Positions 14,212-20,768 of a stretch of 25,126 nt of DNA are shown here, piece by piece. Every line of letters begins with the position of its first letter. The stretch's first letter is position 1. Source of the DNA: a virus; the IMG/VR virus record IMGVR_UViG_3300049734_000151, positions 1 to 25,126 of that record. The stretch is one strand, 5' to 3'. The notes under the pieces are model-generated. The model was not told the origin of the DNA and made no database searches. It saw nothing but the letters and a program-made list of their open reading frames with translations. The translations under genes were made by a program, and so were the position numbers.

Positions 14212-14924
14212 CAGTCAAACCTCAAGGAGTCGAGCCATTCGGCCCGGAGTTGTGCTCGCGTCTGCCAGGAATTCGGCTCCGGCTCCGAGTGCTCGCGCGG
14301 CTCGGACATCCCGTGAGTGATGGCTGGCTCCTCCGTCGAGTGGTTGCCCGGCTCGGACAGGAGGTACTGAATACTGGCAATGGCCGACCGGGCCCACGCC
14401 TCGGTCTGCGGGTACGCCGGGAAGGTGACCACCGACACATCGAACAGCCGTGCTTCCTGGAGCGTCACGTCGAGCATCTTGCTCGGCCCGCCTGGCTCCT
14501 CGGTCCACTTGACCGGGCGGAACCCGAACGACATCTGCGAGATGTCGCCACGTTTCATCGAAATCATCAGGTCGCGCGCCCACTGCGCATCGGGCGGCTC
14601 GATCTCGACAGCCAGCCCGTGCTTGTCCTCGTGCAACTGGAGCGTGCCGGCGCGGTTGCGCCCGAGCACGTAGTTCGGATCGTGGTTGAGCAGCGCGCGG
14701 ACGTCGGCCTCGCGGATGGTTTTCCGAAACGCGCCCGCGGCGATCCGCTCGCGGAACAGGCCCGGCACGATCTCGGCCCACTCGTTGAACACCGCGGCGT
14801 ACCCGCGAATCAACGGCGCCTCGTCGTCGCCCTCCTCGCCTGAGCGGACCTCGAGGTTCTGCAGGGTGACAGTCCGATGCTGGATAACGTCCGGATCGAA
14901 GATCCGCGGCTCGCGGGCGATCAT
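14211..14924 (-). CDS. HK97-family prohead protease (U35)
   Basis: A 237-aa maturation protease. The family pattern is clear: IRGYAAVFNEWAEIV (39-53), then RALLNHDPNYVLGRN with candidate catalytic H81, then DISQMSFGFRPVKW with candidate nucleophile S132, then EARLFDVSVVTFPAYP. It cleaves the capsid delta domain inside the procapsid. The C-terminal 60 residues are Glu/Pro/Ser-rich and probably form the self-cleaved tail. The ATG is preceded by GGAGGAG about 6 bases upstream and overlaps the portal stop (ATGA). Confidence 0.92.
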   Translation of the reverse strand: MIAREPRIFDPDVIQHRTVTLQNLEVRSGEEGDDEAPLIRGYAAVFNEWAEIVPGLFRERIAAGAFRKTIREADVRALLNHDPNYVLGRNRAGTLQLHEDKHGLAVEIEPPDAQWARDLMISMKRGDISQMSFGFRPVKWTEEPGGPSKMLDVTLQEARLFDVSVVTFPAYPQTEAWARSAIASIQYLLSEPGNHSTEEPAITHGMSEPREHSEPEPNSWQTRAQLRAEWLDSLRFD

Positions 14925-16198
14925 TGCGTCTCCTCCTCAACCTCCTCAACCACCGTTTTGGGTTGGGGTAGTGCCGGCGGCTCGGGCTCCGCGCCGGCCT
15001 GGTCGATGGGGATCATGTTGCCGTTGACCAGCAGCTCGTCGCCGCCCTCGGCCGGATTCATATCCTCGAGCTCGCGGATCTCGTTGGCCGTCATCCAGCC
15101 GTTTTGGCGCGCCGTGGCGTAGGCATTGAAGCGACTCAGGATGTCGCCGCGGACCAGGCCGCCCAGGTTGAACTTGACGAAGTACTGCCCGCGCTCGGCT
15201 TCTGTAAAGAGCGTGCGGTTGAGCGCTTTCTCGATGCGGACCGCCCACGGCGCGATGCACAAGGTCGCAAACTCCTGGCCGAGGTGCTCGACGTTGGAAA
15301 ACGTCGCCCGGTCCAGGTCGTTGATCAGGTGCGCTGGCACGCGGAACAGCCCGGCGATTTCGGACCGCGTGTACTTGCGCGTCTCGAGCCACTGCGCATC
15401 GTCGTTCGGCATGCCGATCGACTGCCACTTGAGCCCGTTCTCGAGGACCGCCACGCGATGCGAATTGCCCGAGATATTGCTGTGCGCCGTTTCCCAGGAC
15501 GCTCTGAGCCGCTCGATGGCGTCGGTCGACAACTGGCCCTCAAGTTGCAGCACGCCGCCCGGCCGCGAGTCGTTGGCAAAGAAGCGCGCGCCGTAGGTCT
15601 CGGTCGCCTTCGCCATCCCCAGCGACTCGCGGGCGAGCGCCACCGGCCCGTAGCCGACGAGTCCGTCGAAACTGAGGCCGCGAATGTGCAGCACACGGTC
15701 GGCGCGGCGTCGGATCGGCGACCCATCGTCTGCGGTCGACTGATAGACCAACGCATTCCGCGAGTTTTTGGTCGGCACCGTCCGGTCCGGCCGCAGCGGC
15801 CAGATCGACACCAGACTGCCGTCGACCGCGGAGCGATTGACCTCGGCGTACCCATTCCCCCACAACAGCACGTGCCCGGTCAGCGTCTCGAACAGGTCGA
15901 CCGACGACATCTCGTCGTTCGGCCCGATGTCGAGCAGGCGTGCCGCGGGATGGTCGCTCGCCAGCTCGCGGCCGCGCGCCAGTCGCCGATACACGTGCAC
16001 CGGTAAGGTGCCGATCGTCTCGGCGATGACCCGCACACAGGCGTACACCGCGGCGATCTGCAGCGCGTTTGAAGCGCTGACGTAGGCTCCGGACGCCGAC
16101 GGGATCGCGCCAAACGCCGCGAGCAGCGACGAGCCGGTGAGTGGCACCGAGACCCGCTCGACCGACTGCCGCGTGAAGATCTTGCTCAGGAAGCTCAT
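14921..16198 (-). CDS. Portal protein (HK97 family)
   Basis: A 425-aa protein of the HK97 phage portal family. Visible landmarks are AVYACVRVIAETIGTLPVHV, then HVLLWGNGYAEVNR, then RVLHIRGLSFDGLVGYGPVA, then FFANDSRPGGVLQLEG and LFRVPAHLINDLDRATFSNV. The portal is the dodecameric channel through which terminase drives DNA. The acidic C-terminus (EEVEEETQ) is normal for the family. I chose the ATG at 16198, which overlaps the terminase stop (ATGA), although an open frame continues upstream into the terminase gene. Confidence 0.93.
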   Translation of the reverse strand: MSFLSKIFTRQSVERVSVPLTGSSLLAAFGAIPSASGAYVSASNALQIAAVYACVRVIAETIGTLPVHVYRRLARGRELASDHPAARLLDIGPNDEMSSVDLFETLTGHVLLWGNGYAEVNRSAVDGSLVSIWPLRPDRTVPTKNSRNALVYQSTADDGSPIRRRADRVLHIRGLSFDGLVGYGPVALARESLGMAKATETYGARFFANDSRPGGVLQLEGQLSTDAIERLRASWETAHSNISGNSHRVAVLENGLKWQSIGMPNDDAQWLETRKYTRSEIAGLFRVPAHLINDLDRATFSNVEHLGQEFATLCIAPWAVRIEKALNRTLFTEAERGQYFVKFNLGGLVRGDILSRFNAYATARQNGWMTANEIRELEDMNPAEGGDELLVNGNMIPIDQAGAEPEPPALPQPKTVVEEVEEETQ

Positions 16199-17805
16199 AC
16201 GACCAGCAGTCCGCGGTCCTCGTACACCGAGTGGTCGGCAATGCCTTTGGCTACGGCATCGTTGCGTGCTTCCCAGGCCAGCACGGCGGCCATCGCAGCG
16301 TCGATCTTGGCCGGCGAGTCGGGGCGTTCTTTCTGGATGACCCACAACGGCTTGCCGTCCTCGTCGACGAAGGCGAGCGGCCTGCGCACGGCATTGCCGA
16401 TGTGCTCGGCCAGCAGGCGATCGCCGTTGTGTTTGACCTCGCCGGCGCCGATGGCCTGGGCGTAGGCGCGCACGGCGTAAGCCATCGGCTTCTGACGATT
16501 GGTCCACCACTCGACGACGCGCTCGGCGCCGAACTCGCCGGCCCACTTGGCGATGTACGTTTCCCAGTACGGCGGGTCGGCGTACAGCCGCCACACGTTG
16601 TAGCGACGGAAGGCGGCGGCGACCGCCACGTCGACCTCGTGGACGGGGACTTCCCAGTCCTCGACATGCAACGGCCGCTGCCAGATGCCGATCGGCCACT
16701 GGATGCCGGTCAGGACGTGCGTCGCCACCAGCGCGGTCGCATCCTGGCGACGTGAGCCGTCGAAGCCGAGCACAATCAGGGAGCGCTCAGGAATCGGCTG
16801 CTGGTCGACCAGGCTGCGCCACGCCTCGGCGTCGAATGCCCGCTCGGCGCCGCGAATCACCCGATTGAGCCACACCCGCTCGAGATAGGTGCGGTCCGAG
16901 CTGGGATCGCGCCATTGCTCGACGATGGCGTCGATATCCGACCACTCGGCCACCGGGCCCGACGCTTCCAGGACGGCCGCACGGACACCCTCGTCAGTCG
17001 TCAGGTCGTGGGCGTCGGACGCCTGCCTGTGAAAGTAGAACAGGCGAGAATCGGTGATTGCGCCTGTGAACACCTGGCGCGCATAGGCCATCGTCGACTC
17101 GGCGACTGAGCCCTCACCAGGCGCCGGCGCGGTCGTCGTCTCGAGCGCCCAGGCGTCGGCCAAGCGCCGCTTCGGCAGGTTCGCCAGCATCGTCTGGTGC
17201 GCTTGCTTCAATCGCGGCAGCGTGAACCGATGGGTCTCGTCGAAGACCTCGAAGGTCGTCCGCGCGCCGTCTCGGGAATCGGGCGCCGTGGACAACGCGA
17301 GCGCTTTGCCATCACCGGACTTGCGCATGATGCGCTCGAGTCCGATATCGAAGTCGTCGGCGAGCGGACCCTCGGAAATCATGACGTACAACGCGTAATA
17401 GGCCAGCTCCTCGGACTGTTCCGCCGTATACGCCACGAGCGGAATGAAGGGATCGCGGACGCCGACTCCCATGGGCGAGCCCTCCGCATCGAATCCACTA
17501 CAGCGGACCGGTGCGTTGGGGTGGAGCTCGGCGGCCGCGATCGCTGCGGCAAACTCCGTTTTCGCGGAGCCCTTGCGAAGACTTACACAACAGCGCTTGA
17601 ATCTCCGCCGCCCGGCTTGCGCATGGCCCGGCTTGTGGAGCTCGTACATGCGATAAATGAGTGCGCGTTTCTCATCGTCCAGACGGTACGGTTGTCCGCG
17701 GAGATCACCAGGCCCGTGCACCAGCCAGCGCTCCATCCAATCGCAGATCTGCTCGCCCAGTGTGGGATAGGTCAGATCTAGATCCGGAATAACCAGCGTG
17801 CTCAT
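16195..17805 (-). CDS. terL: Terminase large subunit
   Basis: A 536-aa packaging ATPase/nuclease. The N-terminal ATPase carries a Walker A-like loop SLRKGSAKTE (75-84, K82 and T83) and Walker B FEVFDE (185-190) with catalytic E190. The C-terminal RNase H-like nuclease shows LGFDGSRRQDATALVA with D349, then ADPPYWE with D410, then KIDAAMAAVLAWEA with D502 as metal-ligand candidates. It follows the small subunit with an ATGA overlap and is followed by portal with the same overlap, so the module is translationally coupled. Confidence 0.95.
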   Translation of the reverse strand: MSTLVIPDLDLTYPTLGEQICDWMERWLVHGPGDLRGQPYRLDDEKRALIYRMYELHKPGHAQAGRRRFKRCCVSLRKGSAKTEFAAAIAAAELHPNAPVRCSGFDAEGSPMGVGVRDPFIPLVAYTAEQSEELAYYALYVMISEGPLADDFDIGLERIMRKSGDGKALALSTAPDSRDGARTTFEVFDETHRFTLPRLKQAHQTMLANLPKRRLADAWALETTTAPAPGEGSVAESTMAYARQVFTGAITDSRLFYFHRQASDAHDLTTDEGVRAAVLEASGPVAEWSDIDAIVEQWRDPSSDRTYLERVWLNRVIRGAERAFDAEAWRSLVDQQPIPERSLIVLGFDGSRRQDATALVATHVLTGIQWPIGIWQRPLHVEDWEVPVHEVDVAVAAAFRRYNVWRLYADPPYWETYIAKWAGEFGAERVVEWWTNRQKPMAYAVRAYAQAIGAGEVKHNGDRLLAEHIGNAVRRPLAFVDEDGKPLWVIQKERPDSPAKIDAAMAAVLAWEARNDAVAKGIADHSVYEDRGLLVV

Positions 17806-18248
17806 GCCGCCGTATGAAGCATCGCCCGCGCGTCGCCCTCACCTCGAGCTCGTGTTGGCGCCGCCGGATTGCCACGCTCGGCCTTCTCGACCTTCTGGAC
17901 TTCCCATTGCAGCCGTCTCCGGTCAATCGGCGTCAACCCGTAACACTGACGTTGGCGCTGCAGCTCGGCTGCATACTTGACATCCCCCGTCCGCCAATAC
18001 TGCTCGTATAAATCAGCGCAGATGTACAGCCCGTGCAGGTCGGACGGCAGATATTCGGCGACCATCGGCGATCGCTGCACCTCGTGCCAGAACGACCGTG
18101 TCAGTTTCGACCATTCGCTGCCATCCACCCGCCGCGGAAGATTCGGCACTCTGACCTTGCGGCGTGCCACCACCAGCTCGGCTGGCTTGACGGGCGGTCT
18201 ATTCGTGCGTTGGCGGGTCGCCGGTGCCTTGGGAATCGGCGACGGCAT
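17802..18248 (-). CDS. terS: Terminase small subunit
   Basis: A 148-aa protein directly before the large terminase. It has a basic N-terminus, then a helical core with WSKLTRSFWHEVQRSPMVAE, LYICADLYEQYWRTGDVKYA and CYGLTPIDRRRLQWEVQKVE. The motif GLTP-x-DRRRL near the C-terminus is common in small terminases of actinobacterial and related phages. It should bind the packaging site and load the large subunit. No classic HTH is obvious. The stop overlaps the terL start by 4 bases. Confidence 0.8.
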   Translation of the reverse strand: MPSPIPKAPATRQRTNRPPVKPAELVVARRKVRVPNLPRRVDGSEWSKLTRSFWHEVQRSPMVAEYLPSDLHGLYICADLYEQYWRTGDVKYAAELQRQRQCYGLTPIDRRRLQWEVQKVEKAERGNPAAPTRARGEGDARAMLHTAA

Positions 18249-18325
18249 GCCTCAATCCGCTCCGGGTTGTAGGCACAAAAATCCGGCGGGTGGGTGGTCT
18301 AGGGACTCGTGGGTGGCAGAGATTT
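18249..18325. promoter_or_regulatory. Candidate packaging (cos) region with G-quadruplex motif
   Basis: This 77-bp non-coding gap lies between the HNH and small terminase genes. On the plus strand four GGG runs (18288-18290, 18292-18294, 18302-18304, 18311-18313) are separated by loops of 1, 7 and 6 bases, a canonical G-quadruplex pattern. The gap is bracketed by AAAATC (18278-18283) and its complement GATTTT (18321-18326). Non-coding DNA next to HNH and terS is where cos sites lie in many phages. The cos role is inferred; the motif is seen. Confidence 0.4.
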
Positions 18326-18652
18326 TCATGCCCCCTGGCCCCAGTGCGAGGATTGCAGCGCGGTCTTGCGCTTGTGGTGGGTTGAGCAGAGGGCTTGCAG
18401 GTTGTCCGCGGTGTCTGGGCCACCGAGTGCTCGAGGAGTGATGTGGTCGACGTCGGAAGCCCGAGCGTAGCACTGGTCGATCATGCAGACGTAGTGATCG
18501 TGCAGATAGCGAGCACGCAGCCGTTGCCAGGCCGAGTCATAGCCGCGTTGGGCCGCGGTTGGCCGATACGGGGTGTGCAGGAAGCAGCGCGACGTGCCGT
18601 TGGTGACGAGCTCGGGACAACCGGGCCGCGAACAGGGGCGCGATGGTGTCAT
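18326..18652 (-). CDS. HNH endonuclease adjacent to terminase
   Basis: A 108-aa HNH nuclease. An N-terminal Cys/His group (C7, C11, C23, H26) precedes the core: YDSAWQRLRARYLHDHYVC, then SDVDHITPRALGGPDTADNL (D69, H70 and N84), then LCSTHHKRKT (C89, H92, H93). HNH proteins next to terminase are established parts of the packaging machinery of cos phages and act with TerL to cut DNA. Its ATG overlaps the upstream stop (ATGA). A homing nuclease is the alternative, but the position argues for packaging. Confidence 0.9.
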   Translation of the reverse strand: MTPSRPCSRPGCPELVTNGTSRCFLHTPYRPTAAQRGYDSAWQRLRARYLHDHYVCMIDQCYARASDVDHITPRALGGPDTADNLQALCSTHHKRKTALQSSHWGQGA

Positions 18653-18969
18653 GGCGCAGGCTCAGGCTCAGGGGGTGGGGGTTCAGCAGCGGGCAGGGTT
18701 TGCGCGAAGGGCTTGACCTTGTCGCTCCAATCGCCACACCAGTCGTTGGCTTTGACCTCAGGCCACTCGACACCGAGGACATAGTCCTTGCGCCCGGTCG
18801 GGTAGGAGGCGGCTTGACTGGCTTGCGGAACCGCGGCTACGGGTTGGGCCACGCGGCAATAGCCGATCTGCACGCCGTCGACCGTGACCTGGCGACCGTA
18901 GAAGGCGACGACACCTGCGAAGTCGATGAAGGCGCAGTTTCCGCACGCTTGACCGGCAGGGATAGGCAT
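18649..18969 (-). CDS. Small conserved Cys-motif protein
   Basis: A 106-aa protein with four conserved-looking cysteines: ACGNCAFID (C9, C12), GYCRVAQP (C38) and NDWCGDW (C78). The pattern CxxC...CR.xP...WCG[DE][WF] recurs in small phage and bacterial proteins of unknown function and probably binds one metal ion. The C-terminal tail is Pro/Glu-rich. It lies between the replication and packaging genes and is coupled to the HNH gene by an ATGA overlap. Function unknown. Confidence 0.75.
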   Translation of the reverse strand: MPIPAGQACGNCAFIDFAGVVAFYGRQVTVDGVQIGYCRVAQPVAAVPQASQAASYPTGRKDYVLGVEWPEVKANDWCGDWSDKVKPFAQTLPAAEPPPPEPEPAP

Positions 18970-19078
18970 TTCGGCGCAAGTCTACACATCCGTGAAACGT
19001 CGCGTGAAACATAGAGCAGCGCTCGTTCATGGTGGCCAGATATCCATCGTGCAGCCGCCAGAACTGCTCGGGCGTCAC
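18758..19078 (-). CDS. Possible overlapping or truncated small gene
   Basis: A GTG at 19076-19078 overlaps the initiator stop (GTGA) and opens a frame beginning MTPEQFWRLHDGYLATMNER, which reads like a real phage protein N-terminus. It runs normally for about 36 codons, to 18970. It then continues for about 70 codons entirely inside the Cys-motif gene, where it becomes Arg-rich shadow sequence. Either a short coupled gene has lost its 3' part or the overlap is real. The first 36 codons are the only part I trust. Confidence 0.35.
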   Translation of the reverse strand: MTPEQFWRLHDGYLATMNERCSMFHATFHGCVDLRRNAYPCRSSVRKLRLHRLRRCRRLLRSPGHGRRRADRLLPRGPTRSRGSASQSSRLLPDRAQGLCPRCRVA

Positions 19079-19947
19079 GGCGCATGGTCCTCGAAGGTGC
19101 GGGCCCGGGCCAGGTAGCGCTCGTGTTCAGCGCGGATCTCGGGCGGGACCGTGGCGGGATCGAACGGCGGTCGAGTAGCCATTGCGGCCAGCTCGGCTTC
19201 GATCTCGGCGGGCACTGGAGGGGGCAGCGCTCGCGTCTCGGGGCGTTGTGGACGGACCTTGTGGCGTGGCGCATTGTCGAGATGCTCTCGGACGCTGACG
19301 TTGTCGGGGAACACCTCAGGGCACAGCGGACACTGCTGTTGCTCGGCGCGCAGCACGATCGGCCCGTCCTGTGTCTCGGCCAGGACGCGCCGCGGCGGCC
19401 CCTGGGCCAAGCCGCGAGCGCGCGCCCGTGGCCGGGGAGACTGCGTTAACGGACCTACCGGTGGTAGGTCCGGTTGGTCCGGTCCGGTAGAGTGCTGACT
19501 GTCATCAATGTCAGCGCTGACATCATGCTGACTGTCAGCAATGTCAGCGCTGACGTCAGCATGACCGGGTGCTGACATTCGGTCCCGCCGGCGGCGCTGC
19601 GCCTCCCGGTTCGACGCCTTGCGCAGCTCGCGCTGGGTGTTCAGTTTGCCGGCGTAGTCGAACCAGTCATGGAGTACATAGCCCTGTGCCGTGGCGTCCA
19701 GGAAGCCCGCTGACTGGAGCGCGTCGACGAAGCGGGCTGCGTCCTTGAGAGGCCAGCCGGCCGCGGCGGCCAGCGCCTCGCAGGGCACCAGGCCGACGAC
19801 GCCGTCGGCGTCCGCGTTGTCGAGCCCCCACCACCAGAGCTCGTGCAGATGGCCGATCAGCTTGTGCCGGTCAACGCGCAGCGCGCCCACGACCTCCAGC
19901 GTCTTCCGGTGTCGCCCCAGCGATTGATGCGACTCGATCCAGGCCAT
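19075..19947 (-). CDS. Replication initiator / replisome organiser with zinc finger
   Basis: A 290-aa protein in three parts. Residues 1-105 form a winged-helix domain typical of phage replisome organisers (MAWIESHQSLGRHRKTLEVV, then IGHLHELWWWGLDNADADG, then FVDALQSAGFLD, then VLHDWFDYAGKL). A basic helix (QRELRKASNREAQRRRRDR) and a disordered linker follow; the linker contains DVSADIADSQH and DVSADIDDSQH in tandem, encoded by DNA iterons. Residues 203-230 form a C2H2-like finger (C206, C209, H222, H229). It should bind the origin and recruit host helicase machinery. I chose the ATG at 19947 (TGATG overlap with the HNH gene). The DnaD-like C-terminal domain of classical organisers is absent. 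Confidence 0.75.
   Translation of the reverse strand: MAWIESHQSLGRHRKTLEVVGALRVDRHKLIGHLHELWWWGLDNADADGVVGLVPCEALAAAAGWPLKDAARFVDALQSAGFLDATAQGYVLHDWFDYAGKLNTQRELRKASNREAQRRRRDRMSAPGHADVSADIADSQHDVSADIDDSQHSTGPDQPDLPPVGPLTQSPRPRARARGLAQGPPRRVLAETQDGPIVLRAEQQQCPLCPEVFPDNVSVREHLDNAPRHKVRPQRPETRALPPPVPAEIEAELAAMATRPPFDPATVPPEIRAEHERYLARARTFEDHAP
19451..19576. other. Candidate replication origin inside the initiator gene
   Basis: Within the initiator coding region lie, in order: a perfect hairpin with 9-bp arms (GGACCTACC, loop GGT, GGTAGGTCC; 19451-19471); three copies of GGTCCGGT (19467, 19476 and 19481); and two 33-bp direct repeats (19493-19525 and 19526-19558; 31/33 identical). Nine GCTGAC/GTCAGC half-sites occupy 19494-19576, including the perfect 16-bp palindrome ATGTCAGCGCTGACAT (19508-19523). 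The repeat block is visibly less GC-rich than its surroundings. Iterons inside the initiator gene are the lambda O arrangement. The origin role is inferred. Confidence 0.6.
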
Positions 19948-20267
19948 CAGCTCGCCCGTCCGAACACGCGTCGCTGCGCCTCCCACGCCGGCCGCCAGTC
20001 CTGCTCGATCTCCCGCCCGGTCCTCGCCCGCTCACGCGCCGCGGCGAGCCACGCCAGGGCCTCGGCACGCGTCGGCGTGATCGGTTTTTCCACGCGATTG
20101 CAATGAGCACACATCAGCACCAGATTGGACGGGTCGTCGGAGCCGCCGACGCAGCGATCGACCAGGTGGCCGATGTCCCACATGCGACCAACGCGCGAGC
20201 CGCACACCTGGCACATGCCGCGGTCACGGCGATAGATCGTGTAGCGCTGCGAGCGCCAGCCAGTCAT
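19947..20267 (-). CDS. HNH endonuclease (early operon)
   Basis: A 106-aa HNH protein, distinct from the packaging one. MTGWRSQRYTIYRRDRGMCQ leads into CQVC (C19, C22). The core DIGHLVDRCVGGSDDPSNL (H34, N48) and LMCAHCN (C53, C56) complete the zinc and catalytic sites. The C-terminus is a charged helix. It lies directly before the initiator gene with a TGATG overlap. It could process DNA during replication or be a small mobile nuclease; the sequence does not decide. Confidence 0.88.
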   Translation of the reverse strand: MTGWRSQRYTIYRRDRGMCQVCGSRVGRMWDIGHLVDRCVGGSDDPSNLVLMCAHCNRVEKPITPTRAEALAWLAAARERARTGREIEQDWRPAWEAQRRVFGRAS

Positions 20268-20482
20268 CCAGGCCTTCGCCTGCGCCTGCCCCGACGGATG
20301 ACCTGATCCGATGGGAGTAGGTAGAAGTCCAGGGTTTCGCGCGAAAGCACCGACATGTCGGTGACCACCTTCACGCCTGGGATGCTCTTGATCGAGAGAA
20401 AGATGCCGGTGTGCCGCGAGTGGTGCAGGCCGGGCTCCATCTGGACCATCAGCACGCGCCCGATCGGGCTTTCGTCAGCCAT
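20264..20482 (-). CDS. Hypothetical small early protein
   Basis: A 72-aa protein of unrecognised family: a beta-rich front (GRVLMVQMEPGLHHSRHTGI, then SIPGVKVVTDMSVLS) and a very basic end (RRGRRRRRPG) that could bind nucleic acid. I chose the ATG at 20482, which overlaps the upstream gene by 8 bases; the longer in-frame reading lies inside that gene. Its stop overlaps the HNH start (ATGA). Confidence 0.7.
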   Translation of the reverse strand: MADESPIGRVLMVQMEPGLHHSRHTGIFLSIKSIPGVKVVTDMSVLSRETLDFYLLPSDQVIRRGRRRRRPG

Positions 20483-20768
20483 CGGCCTTCGTGCCGCGGC
20501 GCCGACGGCCGGCGGACGGGATGGAGGCGGTCCCTTCCGCCGACTCGCCGACACCATTGGGCGAGGCGCTGGCGATCGCCGCCTCGAGCGGCGTGCGCGC
20601 GACAGGCGCCTCGTGAAGCGTGAGAAAGACGTCTTTGTCGAGCAGCTCGTTGAGCGGATCGACCTCGATGTCGTGGGCCTCGAACATCACCCTGGTCACG
20701 GTCCTGGCGTCGTCGGAGCGCGACGGCGTGGTGCGCACGCTGGCGAGTCGGGCGCGGAACTGCGTCAT
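20475..20768 (-). CDS. Hypothetical early protein
   Basis: A 97-aa protein. A basic N-terminus (MTQFRARLASVRTTPSRSDD) precedes the only ordered-looking part, RTVTRVMFEAHDIEVDPLNE then LLDKDVFLTLHE, and a low-complexity basic tail (AGRRRRGTKADG). No family is recognised. It overlaps the Gp3-like gene by 4 bases (ATGA) and the next small gene by 8, so the three are probably co-translated. Confidence 0.7.
   Translation of the reverse strand: MTQFRARLASVRTTPSRSDDARTVTRVMFEAHDIEVDPLNELLDKDVFLTLHEAPVARTPLEAAIASASPNGVGESAEGTASIPSAGRRRRGTKADG

Noticed and set aside
14921-16699. 592-aa portal reading starting inside terminase
   Set aside because: The first 167 codons are a shadow of the terminase nuclease domain; the ATG at 16198 has the normal ATGA overlap and a family-like N-terminus.
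19493-19558. CRISPR-like direct repeats
   Set aside because: The two 33-bp units are adjacent with no spacers and lie in frame inside a gene; an iteron block fits better.
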